From: Reticulitermes speratus
Lineage: Eukaryota > Arthropoda > Insecta > Blattodea > Rhinotermitidae
NCBI GenBank assembly: GCA_021186555.1
Contig: JAJKFL010000039.1
Location: 36,374,733-36,438,732, forward strand
Direction: 5' to 3'
Length of the DNA: 64,000 bases
The number at the start of each line of letters is the position of its first letter. The stretch's first letter is position 1. Positions 54,749 to 64,000 of the stretch are shown in pieces. The translations under genes were made by a program, and so were the position numbers. The notes beneath the pieces were generated by a model. The model searched no databases and was not told where the DNA came from. It saw only the letters and a program-made list of their open reading frames with translations.

Positions 54749-55028
54749 ATCTATACATTTTATATCGTAAATATTGAGAAAAAACGGTGTGACAGCCGAT
54801 GTGTGACTGTGTGTGTGTTTCTACACGCACCAGTCGAGCTGTATCTGCAGTAAGATGATGCGCTCTGGTATCATTAAATCGCAAAAGAACAGGTTTGCAA
54901 ACACTTCACTTCCTACTGAGAAACACCCAGCTTTATGCTATGCTTGATTCTTGCGTGCAAAACACATACATGCGAAGTGCACCACACAGCATGCATTCGG
55001 CAGTCACATGATCATCATTGGCTTGAAT

Positions 55029-55029
55029 A

Positions 55030-55062
<33 letters not shown>

Positions 55063-55190
55063 CCATGGAGCACAGTCCTTCTTGAGAAGCTAACAGGTCG
55101 TCAGCTAGTCAAGAAATTCCCCGCGTTTTATGGAACCCGAAGGTTCATTACCGCACTCACAAGAGCCCGCCACCTGTCCCTATCTGGCTT
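55029..55190 (-). pseudogene. LINE-1-type 3' UTR with (TTAG)n tail, reverse
   Basis: (taac)n at 55029-55062 then ccatggagcacagtccttct and cgcgttttatggaacccgaa, identical in order to 46420-46530. Severely 5'-truncated. Confidence 0.85.
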
Positions 55191-55537
55191 GAATATACCG
55201 ACACGTAAATACTTGCTATCTGCTTATATGTGACGCCGTATAGTTTGGTAGATGTGCACTTATGTTTCAGGGGACCATGCCACATTCATCATCAAGGCAG
55301 ATCTCAACCATTACTTTTCTCATGCAGGACCAGACTACACGGCGTCACATCCCGAAAGACAACCATCTTCACAGTCACCGCCGTGATAACCTCAAATATC
55401 ACCTAACGACAAGTGACATAACGAAAACAGAACCCAACTAGCACAGTGTTTGGCAAAAACGACACAGCGCGAGTTGACATGTAACGGAGATTATGGATTT
55501 AAATACCCTGTAACACAACTACTATATATTATACACA
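55191..55537. other. Unassigned stretch
   Basis: No recognised gene or repeat. Confidence 0.45.
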
Positions 55538-55709
55538 GTTTAACTCGGTTATAACGTCATGAAAGGGACTGAATATTTTGTGTCGTTATAAGCGAGTGTC
55601 GTTATAACCGAGCAGTATAAAGTTATGGTTAACAGTGACGAATCAATTGGTACCACATAAAATCCGACGTTTTAGACGAGGTGTCGCATAAACACCGGGT
55701 TCGACTGTA
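55538..55709. mobile_element. pogo/Tigger-like MITE
   Basis: acagtttaactcggttataa at the left and accgggttcgactgta at the right; an internal cgttataaccgagca repeats the left end. These ends resemble Tigger-type TIRs. Confidence 0.5.
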
Positions 55710-55710
55710 C

Positions 55711-55960
55711 TTTATTGTGGCATCATGTTTCGACCTAATTCGGTCTTCTTCAGGCCATTAACATAAAACTCATAAAAAGTACTGTACACAAATGTAATAT
55801 ATGGCATTAATAACTGAGATCTCAATTTTACACTTAAACCAAAAATGTAGATATAAGTTATTAGAATCATCTAATACAATTGTATACAATACTTTTATGA
55901 GTTTTATATTAATGGCCTGAAGATGACAGAATTAGGCCGAAACATGTTGCCACAATAAAG
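55711..55960. mobile_element. Fold-back element with a hammerhead motif in each arm
   Basis: Outer ends gtactttattgtggc and gccacaataaagtac are inverted. + motif 55913-55952: stem I TGGC/GCCA, CTGAAGA, GAAACATGT. Minus motif 55718-55757: stem I TGGC/GCCA, CTGAAGA, extra A, stem II GACC/GGTC, GAAACATG. Confidence 0.82.
55913..55952 (+). ncRNA. Hammerhead ribozyme motif
   Basis: TGGC (55913-55916) pairs with GCCA (55949-55952); CTGAAGA at 55917-55923; GAAA at 55939-55942. Stem II is weak here; the mirror motif at 55718-55757 has the better stem II (GACC/GGTC). Confidence 0.55.
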
Positions 55961-57092
55961 TACATAACATACATTAGTTATGTTTGACGGTATTTAAATT
56001 ATTCTTCGTTACAATTAGCACAACGGGATGATAAACCTAAAATTATCGGAGATGAGCCGTGAACAACGACGGACCTTAGTAGAACAACCATTTATTTAGA
56101 TAGGTCACCGTCAGTTTGTCATACTTTAGGGCTTCAATTCGACGGCAGTGAAAGGACTTCGGTTCGCTACAGTTTTGTATGCGGAATGTATCACTCTTAG
56201 GCAGATACCACTACGGTGTTAACTACTGGACAAACTACTGTGATGGCGTGCAAAATGGTGCATATTAAATACCAATACTACTATCAAAGTGGACAAACAC
56301 ACAAATACATGGCAGGCAAAGTCTACCTTCTCTCGTGTGGCTCGAGCGCTGCATCCAGCTTCAGGCTTGAGGGGAAAAAAGAGAAAACAAACTTATTACT
56401 GAAGGTTACAATACAACAAGCCCTATAAGAGCCACTCAGTGTATAAACACTAGAACGAATAACAGAGTTTTGTATTTTGTAATAAACGTATTAAAACACA
56501 ACATCATTATACCAAGTGAAAACCGGGAAGCATCCTAAGAAGTAAAGAAATCCTTTTGCACGGCAAAGTTCATAAAAATACTTCCACATTTGTCTCAGAT
56601 CCTAGCCAGGAATACCAACCTAATCTAGTGGAAGAGCCGTTTAAAATATAAACTCAGTGCCACTGCAGCAAAATCAGTTTATAGTAGTGGAAAAGCAAAT
56701 CATCTCCGCATGTTTGTCCTTCCCCCCCCCCCCCCCCCTTCATTAATTTCCTTCATCCCTTTCATGCACGTGTCTTGTTCCCTCTTTTCTCCGTTAAGAC
56801 ACTAAAATGACCCTTCATAAGTTACTTGTCAGCACACGTGCCACTTGCTATGAAGGGTCACTTTCCTTCCCATAATCTGTTTAAAGTCAGCCTTCGCAAC
56901 ATAGATGTGGTTAAGAGGGTTTTTATGTCTACTGCGTCACTACACGGATACGTCATCTTCACTTCTGTACGAAGGATAGCATGTTTGCCACAAAGCTTCT
57001 GTGTATATGGCTTGTTGACGTCAGGGATAAAAGTTAGATCACACTTTGCGGTCAAACAGTGTGATCCGGTGTAGAGCAGGTAGACGACATGT
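55961..57092. other. Unassigned stretch
   Basis: A poly-C run lies at about 56724-56738. Short frames, no recognised domain. Confidence 0.5.
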
Positions 57093-57533
57093 TGGGATTA
57101 CCGAGGCGGGCGCTAATAGGTACGAGAGGTGGAAGGGAGCGCTGTTATTATCACAGGGGGGGCGCTAGTAGACAAGTAGTGCATTTATTTTTATAATAAA
57201 ATTCAAATAAAGTAATTTTTGTGTTAAAATAAAAAATGAATTAAATTTCTTAGTTTTGTAATTTATGAATCTTATTCAAGCACATATTATTTTTTTATAA
57301 ATTATTGCTAGATGAATTATTGTTAATCATAAAAAATATAATAAATTTTAATTTATTAGTTAACACGTAAAACATTAAGTTTAACTCTTATAATTTTATT
57401 TAAACAATTTTTAAATATAAAATAAAAGTGCAAACAAAAGCGCATTTATATTTTTTAAAAAAGGTAGGGGGCCACTGTGGGTGTGTATATGGAACCAACG
57501 GGGCGGTGAACCGAAAAAGTTTGAGAACCACTG
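57093..57533. mobile_element. hAT MITE, family 1, left end missing
   Basis: Interior and right end (TTTGAGAACCACTG) match 17068-17532; the CAGTGGTTCCC end is absent. Confidence 0.88.
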
Positions 57534-58501
57534 AGTTAGATGAAGTGTCGTACGTTTCAGTTATTTATTATAATATAGAGGAAATATAATAATACAGACT
57601 GTCCTTTTTATCGTGTCCCTGAGCACGACAGCTTTTATCACATAGCAATCCTGCATCCGCCGCGGACATCCTCTTACAGCTGCCGTGATCACGGCCACGA
57701 TAAAAGGGACAACCTGCAAAATTAGGACATCACGCTGTAATGCAACACATTACTTGCAGATTTAGTTCGATGGAATCTTAGCTGCCTTTCACTGCACTGC
57801 TGAAAGTTGTAGCGCAAAAAAATACAGTGAAATGCTGTTGCACTAACACAGAATGAGACGCTGACTTCTTACAACCATTAGGCCTACTCATTCACTGACA
57901 GCTCCGAATAATATTTCTTAATCAAATCAATGTATTTTAACGAAAATGCTGATGTAAGTAAAAGACTAGTACATACCTTCGTGAATGTCTTCAGTGCTTC
58001 TCGCAATTTATATTCTGAGACCATATTAGATTAGGGTTACCAACATAACAGTCACGACACGCAACATACATGGAAAAATCCCCAAAACACTTACTCCACC
58101 AACAACAAGTTCTGAGGATTCTAGATGAGACAGCTTAATTTAAAGTCAACGACACAGTACACTCGAATCCACAAACTGTAATCCAGCAAGGCTGGTGCTT
58201 TATATTACCACTAAGGTTAGGCTTTTATGCCTGATTTTAGAGACACGTAGTCGATACATGAAGACACACAACAATTTAATCCATCATTTCATTTCACTAA
58301 CAGAAGCTCAAGTCTTCATGTCATAATGAGGCTACAGACAGAGAGACGGGCCAGAAATTCATTTTACATAAGTTTCTTGGCTACCTGCATTTTTACAATG
58401 TTGGCAAACCTCATTCAATACGGTTTCCATTACATCGATTGTCAATTCCAGATCAGTCATTAAGACGCGTGTATTAAGATTGCATTAACATATATGTTGC
58501 T
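57534..58501. other. Unassigned stretch
   Basis: A short inverted pair (gtcctttttatcgtgtccct at 57600, cacgataaaagggac near 57695) suggests a small MITE. Otherwise no gene or repeat seen. Confidence 0.5.
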
Positions 58502-58795
58502 AGCGTAGTCGGTATAAAGACTAGCCTACAGGCTGGTCCGACCGGGGTTCGAATCCCGGTAGAAGCAAGAAGGCTTTTCTCCAAAACATCCAGAGAGGCT
58601 CTGGGGCCCACCCAGCCCCCTATTCAATGGGCACCGGCTCGTTCCCAGACGTAAAGCGGCGGGAACGTAAATGTTGACCAACTCACCTCCATCTAGCGCC
58701 AAGGTTAAGAATGAGTGAATCTATAACTCAACCCCCCCCCCCCCCCCCCACACGCCATATATCTTCATGGCGTTCATAGAGACAATTTCACCTTT
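58502..58795 (+). mobile_element. SINE family A with internal poly-C
   Basis: B box gggttcgaatccc, cccacccagccccctattca, then a run of about 18 C near 58732-58750 in place of the usual ctccccct segment. Confidence 0.85.
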
Positions 58796-58932
58796 ATCAC
58801 AAATGTTATAAACATTACTTCTATTGCTCATATGTTATAGTCCTCTGAGGTGCTGGTATATATAGACGTCTAAATACATATTGCTAAGCAAACAGGTGAC
58901 ATTCCAATTCTGCATTTTATCTATTATTGTTA

Positions 58933-59055
58933 TAATAATAATAATAATAATAATAATAACCATGGCTCGACAGCCCTATATGGGCTTGGGCCTCCTCTTT
59001 CCGAGGTTACGAGGTCTTTGTGCATTTGCGGCAGTGAGGGACCGGCCCACTGCCG
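58933..59055 (-). mobile_element. Short SINE-like element (family F), perfect 14-bp TSD
   Basis: Second copy of the 43796-43919 element, (AAT)n on its left. ATCTATTATTGTTA flanks it at 58919-58932 and 59056-59069. Confidence 0.92.
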
Positions 59056-59318
59056 ATCTATTATTGTTACATTACTGAAAATGAATGTAAGCCAGTGACA
59101 TTAGCTTCAAATGCCATGAATGAAGATAAGGGGAAAATGGTTTAAATGTGTACTAAGGTCATAAATATTTTTAAAATGCGATATTCTTGACAGATGTTTA
59201 CCTCTTGGCATTTTATGTAAATTTGTTTCATTTCACATGTACATACATATGTATAGAGGATACAGGACAAACCGCTGTGTAATTCAAAACACTGTGTTCA
59301 TTTCCATTTATTCTAGGC

Positions 59319-59690
59319 ACACAGTAATGATGACACTGAATATGAAGAGGAGAAGGAAGATGATTTGGCACTTGTCTTTGGTGTGACTGCTGATGAGATG
59401 GCTGAAAATTCTGCGGTAGAAGGCACTAAGGACGCAGAGGGCAATTTACACATCAAGGTGTTGGCTTCACCTTCAGCAGAATCTGTTCATAATAATTCTG
59501 ACGAAGAAGAAATAATTGAGCATGTTGGTGGAAAGTGTAGAGCGGACAAGAGCAGGCAGAGGAGGATGAATCATCTTTCTCTTCATATGGTGAAATGCCA
59601 TGGAGAAACAATGGCTCCTCTCCAGGCCAGTTGTCTAACACGAAGTATAAGGATCCATCTGGAATACTGGGCAGTGGACAAGTGGGCATG
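59319..59690 (+). CDS. Possible exon or retrocopy of an acidic protein (uncertain)
   Basis: After a pyrimidine-rich ttccatttattctag (possible splice acceptor) an open frame reads DTEYEEEKEDDLALVFGV, ENSAVEGTKDAEGNLHIKV and NNSDEEEIIEHVGGKC, strongly acidic and coding-like. Near 59550-59560 the acidic character continues in another frame (EEDESSFSSYGEMPWRNNG), which suggests a frameshift. I do not recognise the protein. No other exon could be placed. Confidence 0.35.
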
Positions 59691-59963
59691 AACAGTCAAT
59701 TAACAATTCTTACGCTTGTTCCGACGACACTCAGTTCCGTGCGGGCAGACACACCACCCACGATGACAAACACTTTAATTTTCACTTCGCACATTTACGT
59801 TCCATTATGTCTTGTAGAGATATTTTTTGGAGAAATTCAACAAGCAAAAAAATATTATTATATTGATGGCAGATGACAAGAAAAGATTCTCTCTGTAGGG
59901 AATTATTTAAGAAATTGAATATGCTTCCGCTTGCCAGTCAATTCCTATTAGTCTTTTACTGTA
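59691..59963. other. Unassigned stretch
   Basis: No recognised gene or repeat beyond the tail of the possible exon. Confidence 0.4.
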
Positions 59964-60272
59964 CAGGGGAGCACGGTGGCGCAGTTGGTTGAGGCACTAC
60001 GCTACAAGCCGGAAGGTCGCGGGTTCGATTCCCGATTGTGTCATTGGAATTTTTCATTGACATAATCCTTTCGACCGCACTGTGGCCCTGGGGTCGACTC
60101 AGCCTCTAACAGAAATGAGTACCAGGAATATTTCCTGGGGGGTAAAGGCGACCGGTGCGTATGGCTGACAACCTTACAACCTTCATGTGCCGATTGTCTA
60201 GAAATCTGGGAGCCTCAACCTCCTGGAACCCTAAGGGCCTGTCCAGGCCTGTAATGGGACTGCTGCTTTTTT
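59964..60272 (+). mobile_element. SINE family D, full-length
   Basis: Head gcacggtggcgcagttggtt, B box gggttcgattccc, body with actcagcctctaacagaaat and ccctaagggcctgtccaggc, T-rich end. This family left fragments in both Polinton TIRs. Confidence 0.9.
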
Positions 60273-61269
60273 TTACTGTAGAAAAATGGTACAATTTCAC
60301 GCATATTCATAAATACACAGTGTAAATACGAGACACAACAATGGAATGCAAATATTTCCATTCAGTTCCACCTGCAGACAAAATTATTTACAAAATTACG
60401 TAAACCTAATTACAGCATTCATTAATTAATATTATATTACGTATTAATTAATAATATGAATAACTAATAGGAATATTAACGTAAATCCCAGTTTACCTAA
60501 GTCTCATGTTACGTAACTCGGAAATTTCCTGTACTTTAAAACAGCAATAAAATGCCCGAAGATATTCACAATCACCAAAGTCAGGCCAGCAGGTAACTTG
60601 CAGCACATTCTAGCAAGGTCTCTCACGTAACTGTACACGTCCAAGGACACTAATATGCAGCATAGGACGTTAACGATGGGCTGACCGTGGTCAATTACGG
60701 CCATCGAATTCTGACCTGCAATTCCCGTGTCGAGTGACCTTCGAAAATACTGGATAAATACAGTAAAATGGATTCATATTGCGGTCTGCAGGGTTGTGGC
60801 GTTGTAGGCCGGTAGTTTAGCTTGATTCTTCAACCCTGAAACAGGAGGCAGTATGCTTCTACGAAACAGTCGTACCCGCCTACGAAACTACATAACATAG
60901 TGCCATAACAGAGAAAACCACAGCACAGATCTTCAACTTCCTGAAGAGCAAGGCACTCAACATAAGAAATGAAGATTCAGGTCTCCTGGTATGTTACGCC
61001 CTGTCGATGGCACTACAATGCTTCGACAATTCGGTAACTATTTCCTAGTGTACATAACGTGATATACCAGATGATTTGCTTCAGCAGCGCCGCGCTCAAA
61101 ACATAAATCACGCAACGTCAGAACTAATTCAAAGCCACATCTCCGGTAGAGCGCAGCACTCTTTGAATGTATTGCGGCTCTGGTGGTTATATTCAGAACT
61201 ATTCATTTCACTCGTAATTTGATAGAGGTCGCCACCTCCGCAGACAGAACAAGATCGTAATATGGACTT
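60273..61269. other. Unassigned stretch
   Basis: AT-rich at first, no recognised gene or repeat. Confidence 0.5.
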
Positions 61270-61335
61270 CATTATATAAATGGACTAATCAACCAACAGC
61301 TGCACTAATTAAGCTTTATTTAACACTTTAAAATT

Positions 61336-61378
61336 GCCCTACATATGTTTCTGTCACAAAGTGACCATCATCAGGGGC
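61336..61378 (-). ncRNA. Hammerhead ribozyme motif, reverse
   Basis: Minus strand: GCCC, CTGATGA, extra T, stem II GGTCAC-TTT-GTGACA (one mismatch), GAAA, CATATGT, A, GGGC. Confidence 0.7.
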
Positions 61379-61576
61379 GTCGTACGCACGTGTGTGCACT
61401 TCACTTCACGTTGTCCATTGTTTACTAACTTATGCGTGGGGGTTATTTTTTGTACACTACTCCACGATAGTGGGTACCACTGATACTGTGTATTATGATC
61501 TTAGGTTGACGTAATTTGTGTTCATTTGTATGAATGTTGGACAACGTGAAGTGCAGTGCACACACGTGCGTACGAC

Positions 61577-61619
61577 GCCCCTGATGATGGTCACTTTGTG
61601 ACCGAAACATATGTAGGGC
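61577..61619 (+). ncRNA. Hammerhead ribozyme motif
   Basis: GCCC (61577-61580) pairs with GGGC (61616-61619). CTGATGA (61581-61587), extra T, stem II GGTCAC-TTT-GTGACC (61589-61603), GAAA (61604-61607), CATATGT, cleavage base A (61615). Stem III would be the self-complementary ACAUAUGU. Confidence 0.78.
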
Positions 61620-61682
61620 AATTTTAAAGTGTTAAATAAAGCTTAATTAGTGCAGCTGTTGGTTGATTAGTCCATTTATATA

Positions 61683-61904
61683 TTACCATAATGCACGGTG
61701 AACAAAAAGTTAAGTTGATGGACTTCATTGTTTCATATAAACTTATCAATGCTAATCGTTTCACTGTAAATACAGTTTGACTGACAACACATACACGATA
61801 TATTATCAGTAAAGTTATATATATATACACGATGAAACACTGTTGACAAGACCATGTGATATTCCTCTTCAGGTAGCGTCTACAGGCTCCGGAGCCCAAC
61901 CAAA
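61683..61904. other. Unassigned stretch
   Basis: Small (TA)n tract near 61816; nothing else. Confidence 0.45.
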
Positions 61905-62320
61905 ACGTATCGGTGATTCTTCCACAGGCGGTAAAGCGGCCGAGGTGTCAAGCTGACCACTCGCCGCCATCCAGTGCCACGGTTAAAAATGAGTGGAACT
62001 ATTCCTCTACTCCCCCTATACGCCTTCATGGCGTGCACATACAACTTTGCCTTCAAGTGATGCCTTCGCTCTTCTGCGATGTTGCGCAGTGTAACATCTC
62101 AAAAAAGCGAAGACCTCGTTTACACCGCGGCGGAAGCCTGAAATCACGCAACTTATAGGGCGTAGAGGTGTAGCTCCACTCATTCTTAACCTCTGCACTG
62201 GAAGGAGATGGGCACCTTTACGCACCAGCCGCTTTACCCGTGGGAAGGGAACCCGGTACCCATCGAACAGGAGGTTGGGTGGGCACCAGTCGGTCTGAAC
62301 GTTTTAGGAGAAGAGAAAAA
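61905..62320. mobile_element. SINE-A halves in inverted order around a small hairpin
   Basis: 61925-62060 is the + strand 3' half (ggtaaagcggccgaggtgtc, gaatgag-type segment, tccccctatacgccttcatg). 62155-62320 is a reversed copy (agctccactcattcttaacc, accagccgctttacccgtgg). Between them, gatgttgcgcagtgtaacat forms a hairpin. Confidence 0.78.
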
Positions 62321-62344
62321 TAGTTTGCCCATTGCTAAGATAAT

Positions 62345-62545
62345 ATAGCGTCGTTGTTAGATGAGTATGCAGCACTAGCGGAATAACAGTGACGGGGAAA
62401 CAGAAGTAATCGGCGGAAAACCTGTCCCCGTGCCACTTCGTCCACTACAAGTCCCAGACGGACTGGTCTGGGATCGCCACTGTGCTTCCGCGGTGAGAGA
62501 TCGGCGACTAACCGCCTGAGCCATGGCACTGCCTGCACTGTGTAT
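62345..62545 (-). mobile_element. SINE family B, reverse, diverged
   Basis: acctgtccccgtgccacttc, gtccactacaagtcccagac and ggcgactaaccgcctgagcc match the reversed family. Confidence 0.82.
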
Positions 62546-63169
62546 GGATTCTGTAACAAGACAACAGTAGATCCTGGGGAATACTGAAGCCCCAATCCCA
62601 CACCGGACTATTCCATAACGACGTGGTTGCTGCTACACTGAGTCGTCTCCGGGACAGCGGAGAGGTAACAGCGGAACGTCGTACAGGTAACCTGCGGTAA
62701 CGTGTCAAGCCTTGGTTTCAAGAACCACGCATCCGTGAATGAGTAAGGCTCCATGCGTTATTTCGTTATCGCATACTGTATTGATTCGTTGAAAACCACG
62801 CGCGTGATTGTCACGGTATCACGCATGCGATATCACTGATCCGTGTCACGCCCCGCTTGCCATCCAGTCGACTTGTGCGTGCCACGCAAAGTTGTTGGTA
62901 AAACACGTTATCAGCAATGGAATTAAATAGTTTAATGACATTTTGGTTGAAACTTTTAACTGATTTAGTGAGCATGCATCCTGCTCTGTACCAGTTGGGT
63001 CACAACGGTTAACATGGTGTGCGAGTCGAACCATCGGCAGTTTTACGGGTGAAGTCAGAAACTGACGCCCATCTGCCACATTAGCTTTGGCTTCCTGTTC
63101 CGCTCAATTCACAAACCCGGAATCGAACAAGGCCTGTTTACAAATCTTCGGTTACTCACACATTGCAAT
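62546..63169. other. Unassigned stretch
   Basis: No recognised gene or repeat. Confidence 0.5.
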
Positions 63170-63402
63170 CAGTGGCGTAGCAAGGTTTTCTGAGGACCGG
63201 GGCGAGCAGTAACAATAGCCGCCCCTGACAGAAATTACGCAATTAAAAACAACCACAATTATTTTTCGAATTTCGTGTTATTTGTCGTAATAATTTAAAA
63301 TCAACTTTCTTCACTTAAAATATTCGTTTTTCCGCCCCTTGGACTCTGCTACTCGAGGTGGCCGCACCATTTGCCCAACCCCTAGCTACGCTAATGACGC
63401 TG
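63170..63402. mobile_element. hAT-like MITE (CAGTGGCGTAGC)
   Basis: CAGTGGCGTAGCAAGG at the left, CTAGCTACGCTAATGACGCTG at the right, AT-rich centre; relatives at 32893 and 51445. No clear target duplication. Confidence 0.7.
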
Positions 63403-63734
63403 TGACGTACCGATAACAGACGCCATCTGTCAAAAACTACCATCCCGCAAGCGCAAAAATACAAACACGCATCGCGTATCGCGCATTAATGGTTGCGGGG
63501 CCTCTTGCAAACCAAGGCTTTACAAGTCCTCGTGAATGTGGTCCCCGAAGTTCCTCAAACAGCCGGCAGGATAACGACACAAACTGACGGTCTTGCACCC
63601 TTACGTTGTTAGAAAGCTTCGGCATCTTGACCAGCGGACTGTTCTTCGCCGTTAAATTTTGCCGTCGGTTACATGCACATGCAATTACATCTTATTTACG
63701 GTGGAAGCAACACCTACTCGTGACGAAGTGAATA
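63403..63734. other. Unassigned stretch
   Basis: No recognised gene or repeat. Confidence 0.45.
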
Positions 63735-63742
63735 ACGCTCGG

Positions 63743-64000
63743 AACACCGGTTTACGGACACCTGAGATTCCTCACGCAAATTTGTGAGGAACTTTCAAAC
63801 ACCGGTTTACGGACACCTGAGAATCCTCACGCAAATTTGTGAGAAACTTTCAAACACCGGTTTACGGACACCTGAGAATCCTCACGCAAATTTGTGAGAA
63901 ACTTTCAAACACCGGTTTACGGACACCTGAGAATCCTCACGCAAATTTGTGAGAAACTTTCAAACACCGGTTTACGGACACCTGAGAATCCTCACGCAAA
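63743..64000. repeat. 55-bp satellite running off the window
   Basis: Unit starts at 63743, 63798, 63853, 63908 and 63963 (aacaccggtttacggacacc...). Each unit carries the small hairpin ctcacgcaaatttgtgag. Confidence 0.97.

Larger units (their letters stand above)
61270..61682. mobile_element. Fold-back element with two intact hammerhead motifs
   Basis: Outer arms tggactaatcaaccaacagc and gctgttggttgattagtcca are inverted copies and continue through the ribozyme motifs to acgtgaagtgcagtgc-like sequence. The central 90 bp are unpaired. Confidence 0.9.

Overview
The window looks like intergenic DNA from a large, repeat-rich animal genome, most likely an insect. The evidence is several tRNA-derived SINE families, LINE 3' ends, hAT-type MITEs with 8-bp target duplications, many minisatellites, TATA+TCAGTT arthropod-type core promoters inside the central element, and fold-back elements carrying hammerhead-ribozyme motifs of the kind known from Penelope-like elements. 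A cockroach or termite is my guess from the look of the LINE and SINE families; the sequence alone does not prove it. No host gene could be recognised with confidence; one possible acidic exon lies at 59319-59690.

The main object is a complete Maverick/Polinton (polintovirus-like element) at 18375-32863. It begins AG and ends CT, has about 1.4-kb terminal inverted repeats (18375-19813 and 31445-32863), and is flanked by a perfect 6-bp target duplication GTGGTG (18369-18374, 32864-32869). All genes are on the + strand: protein-primed B-family DNA polymerase (broken by about seven frameshifts and one stop), FtsK/A32-like packaging ATPase, a small pX-like core protein, a conserved Polinton protein of unknown function (two frameshifts), chromodomain retroviral-type integrase, a penton-like minor capsid candidate, a small pVI/melittin-like membrane-active candidate, double-jelly-roll major capsid protein, adenain-like cysteine protease, and two uncharacterised genes. 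Integrase and polymerase serve insertion and replication; the ATPase, capsid proteins, core protein and protease form a virion module. The virion module and integrase read through intact; only the polymerase and the unknown fourth gene are broken.

Region by region: 1-5290 holds a 62-bp satellite, SINEs, a nested LINE pair and a 43-copy 49-bp satellite. 5300-18370 holds SINEs, a 31-bp minisatellite, four fold-back elements with hammerhead motifs or related termini, MITEs and LINE scraps. 18375-32863 is the Polinton. 32870-49080 is a mosaic of SINEs (five tRNA-headed families plus a short one), hAT MITEs and LINE remnants. 49080-64000 has more fold-backs, MITEs, a 38/39-bp minisatellite, SINEs and, at the right edge, a 55-bp satellite running out of the window.

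The features I find most worth attention are: the uniform TATA+TCAGTT promoters with 8-15-nt leaders in the Polinton; the pVI-like protein whose predicted protease site would free a basic, Cys-containing tail; ecdysone-response-like palindromes and forkhead-like sites in the subterminal repeats; and the set of hammerhead motifs that all carry one extra base between CUGANGA and stem II and mostly occur as head-to-head inverted pairs.
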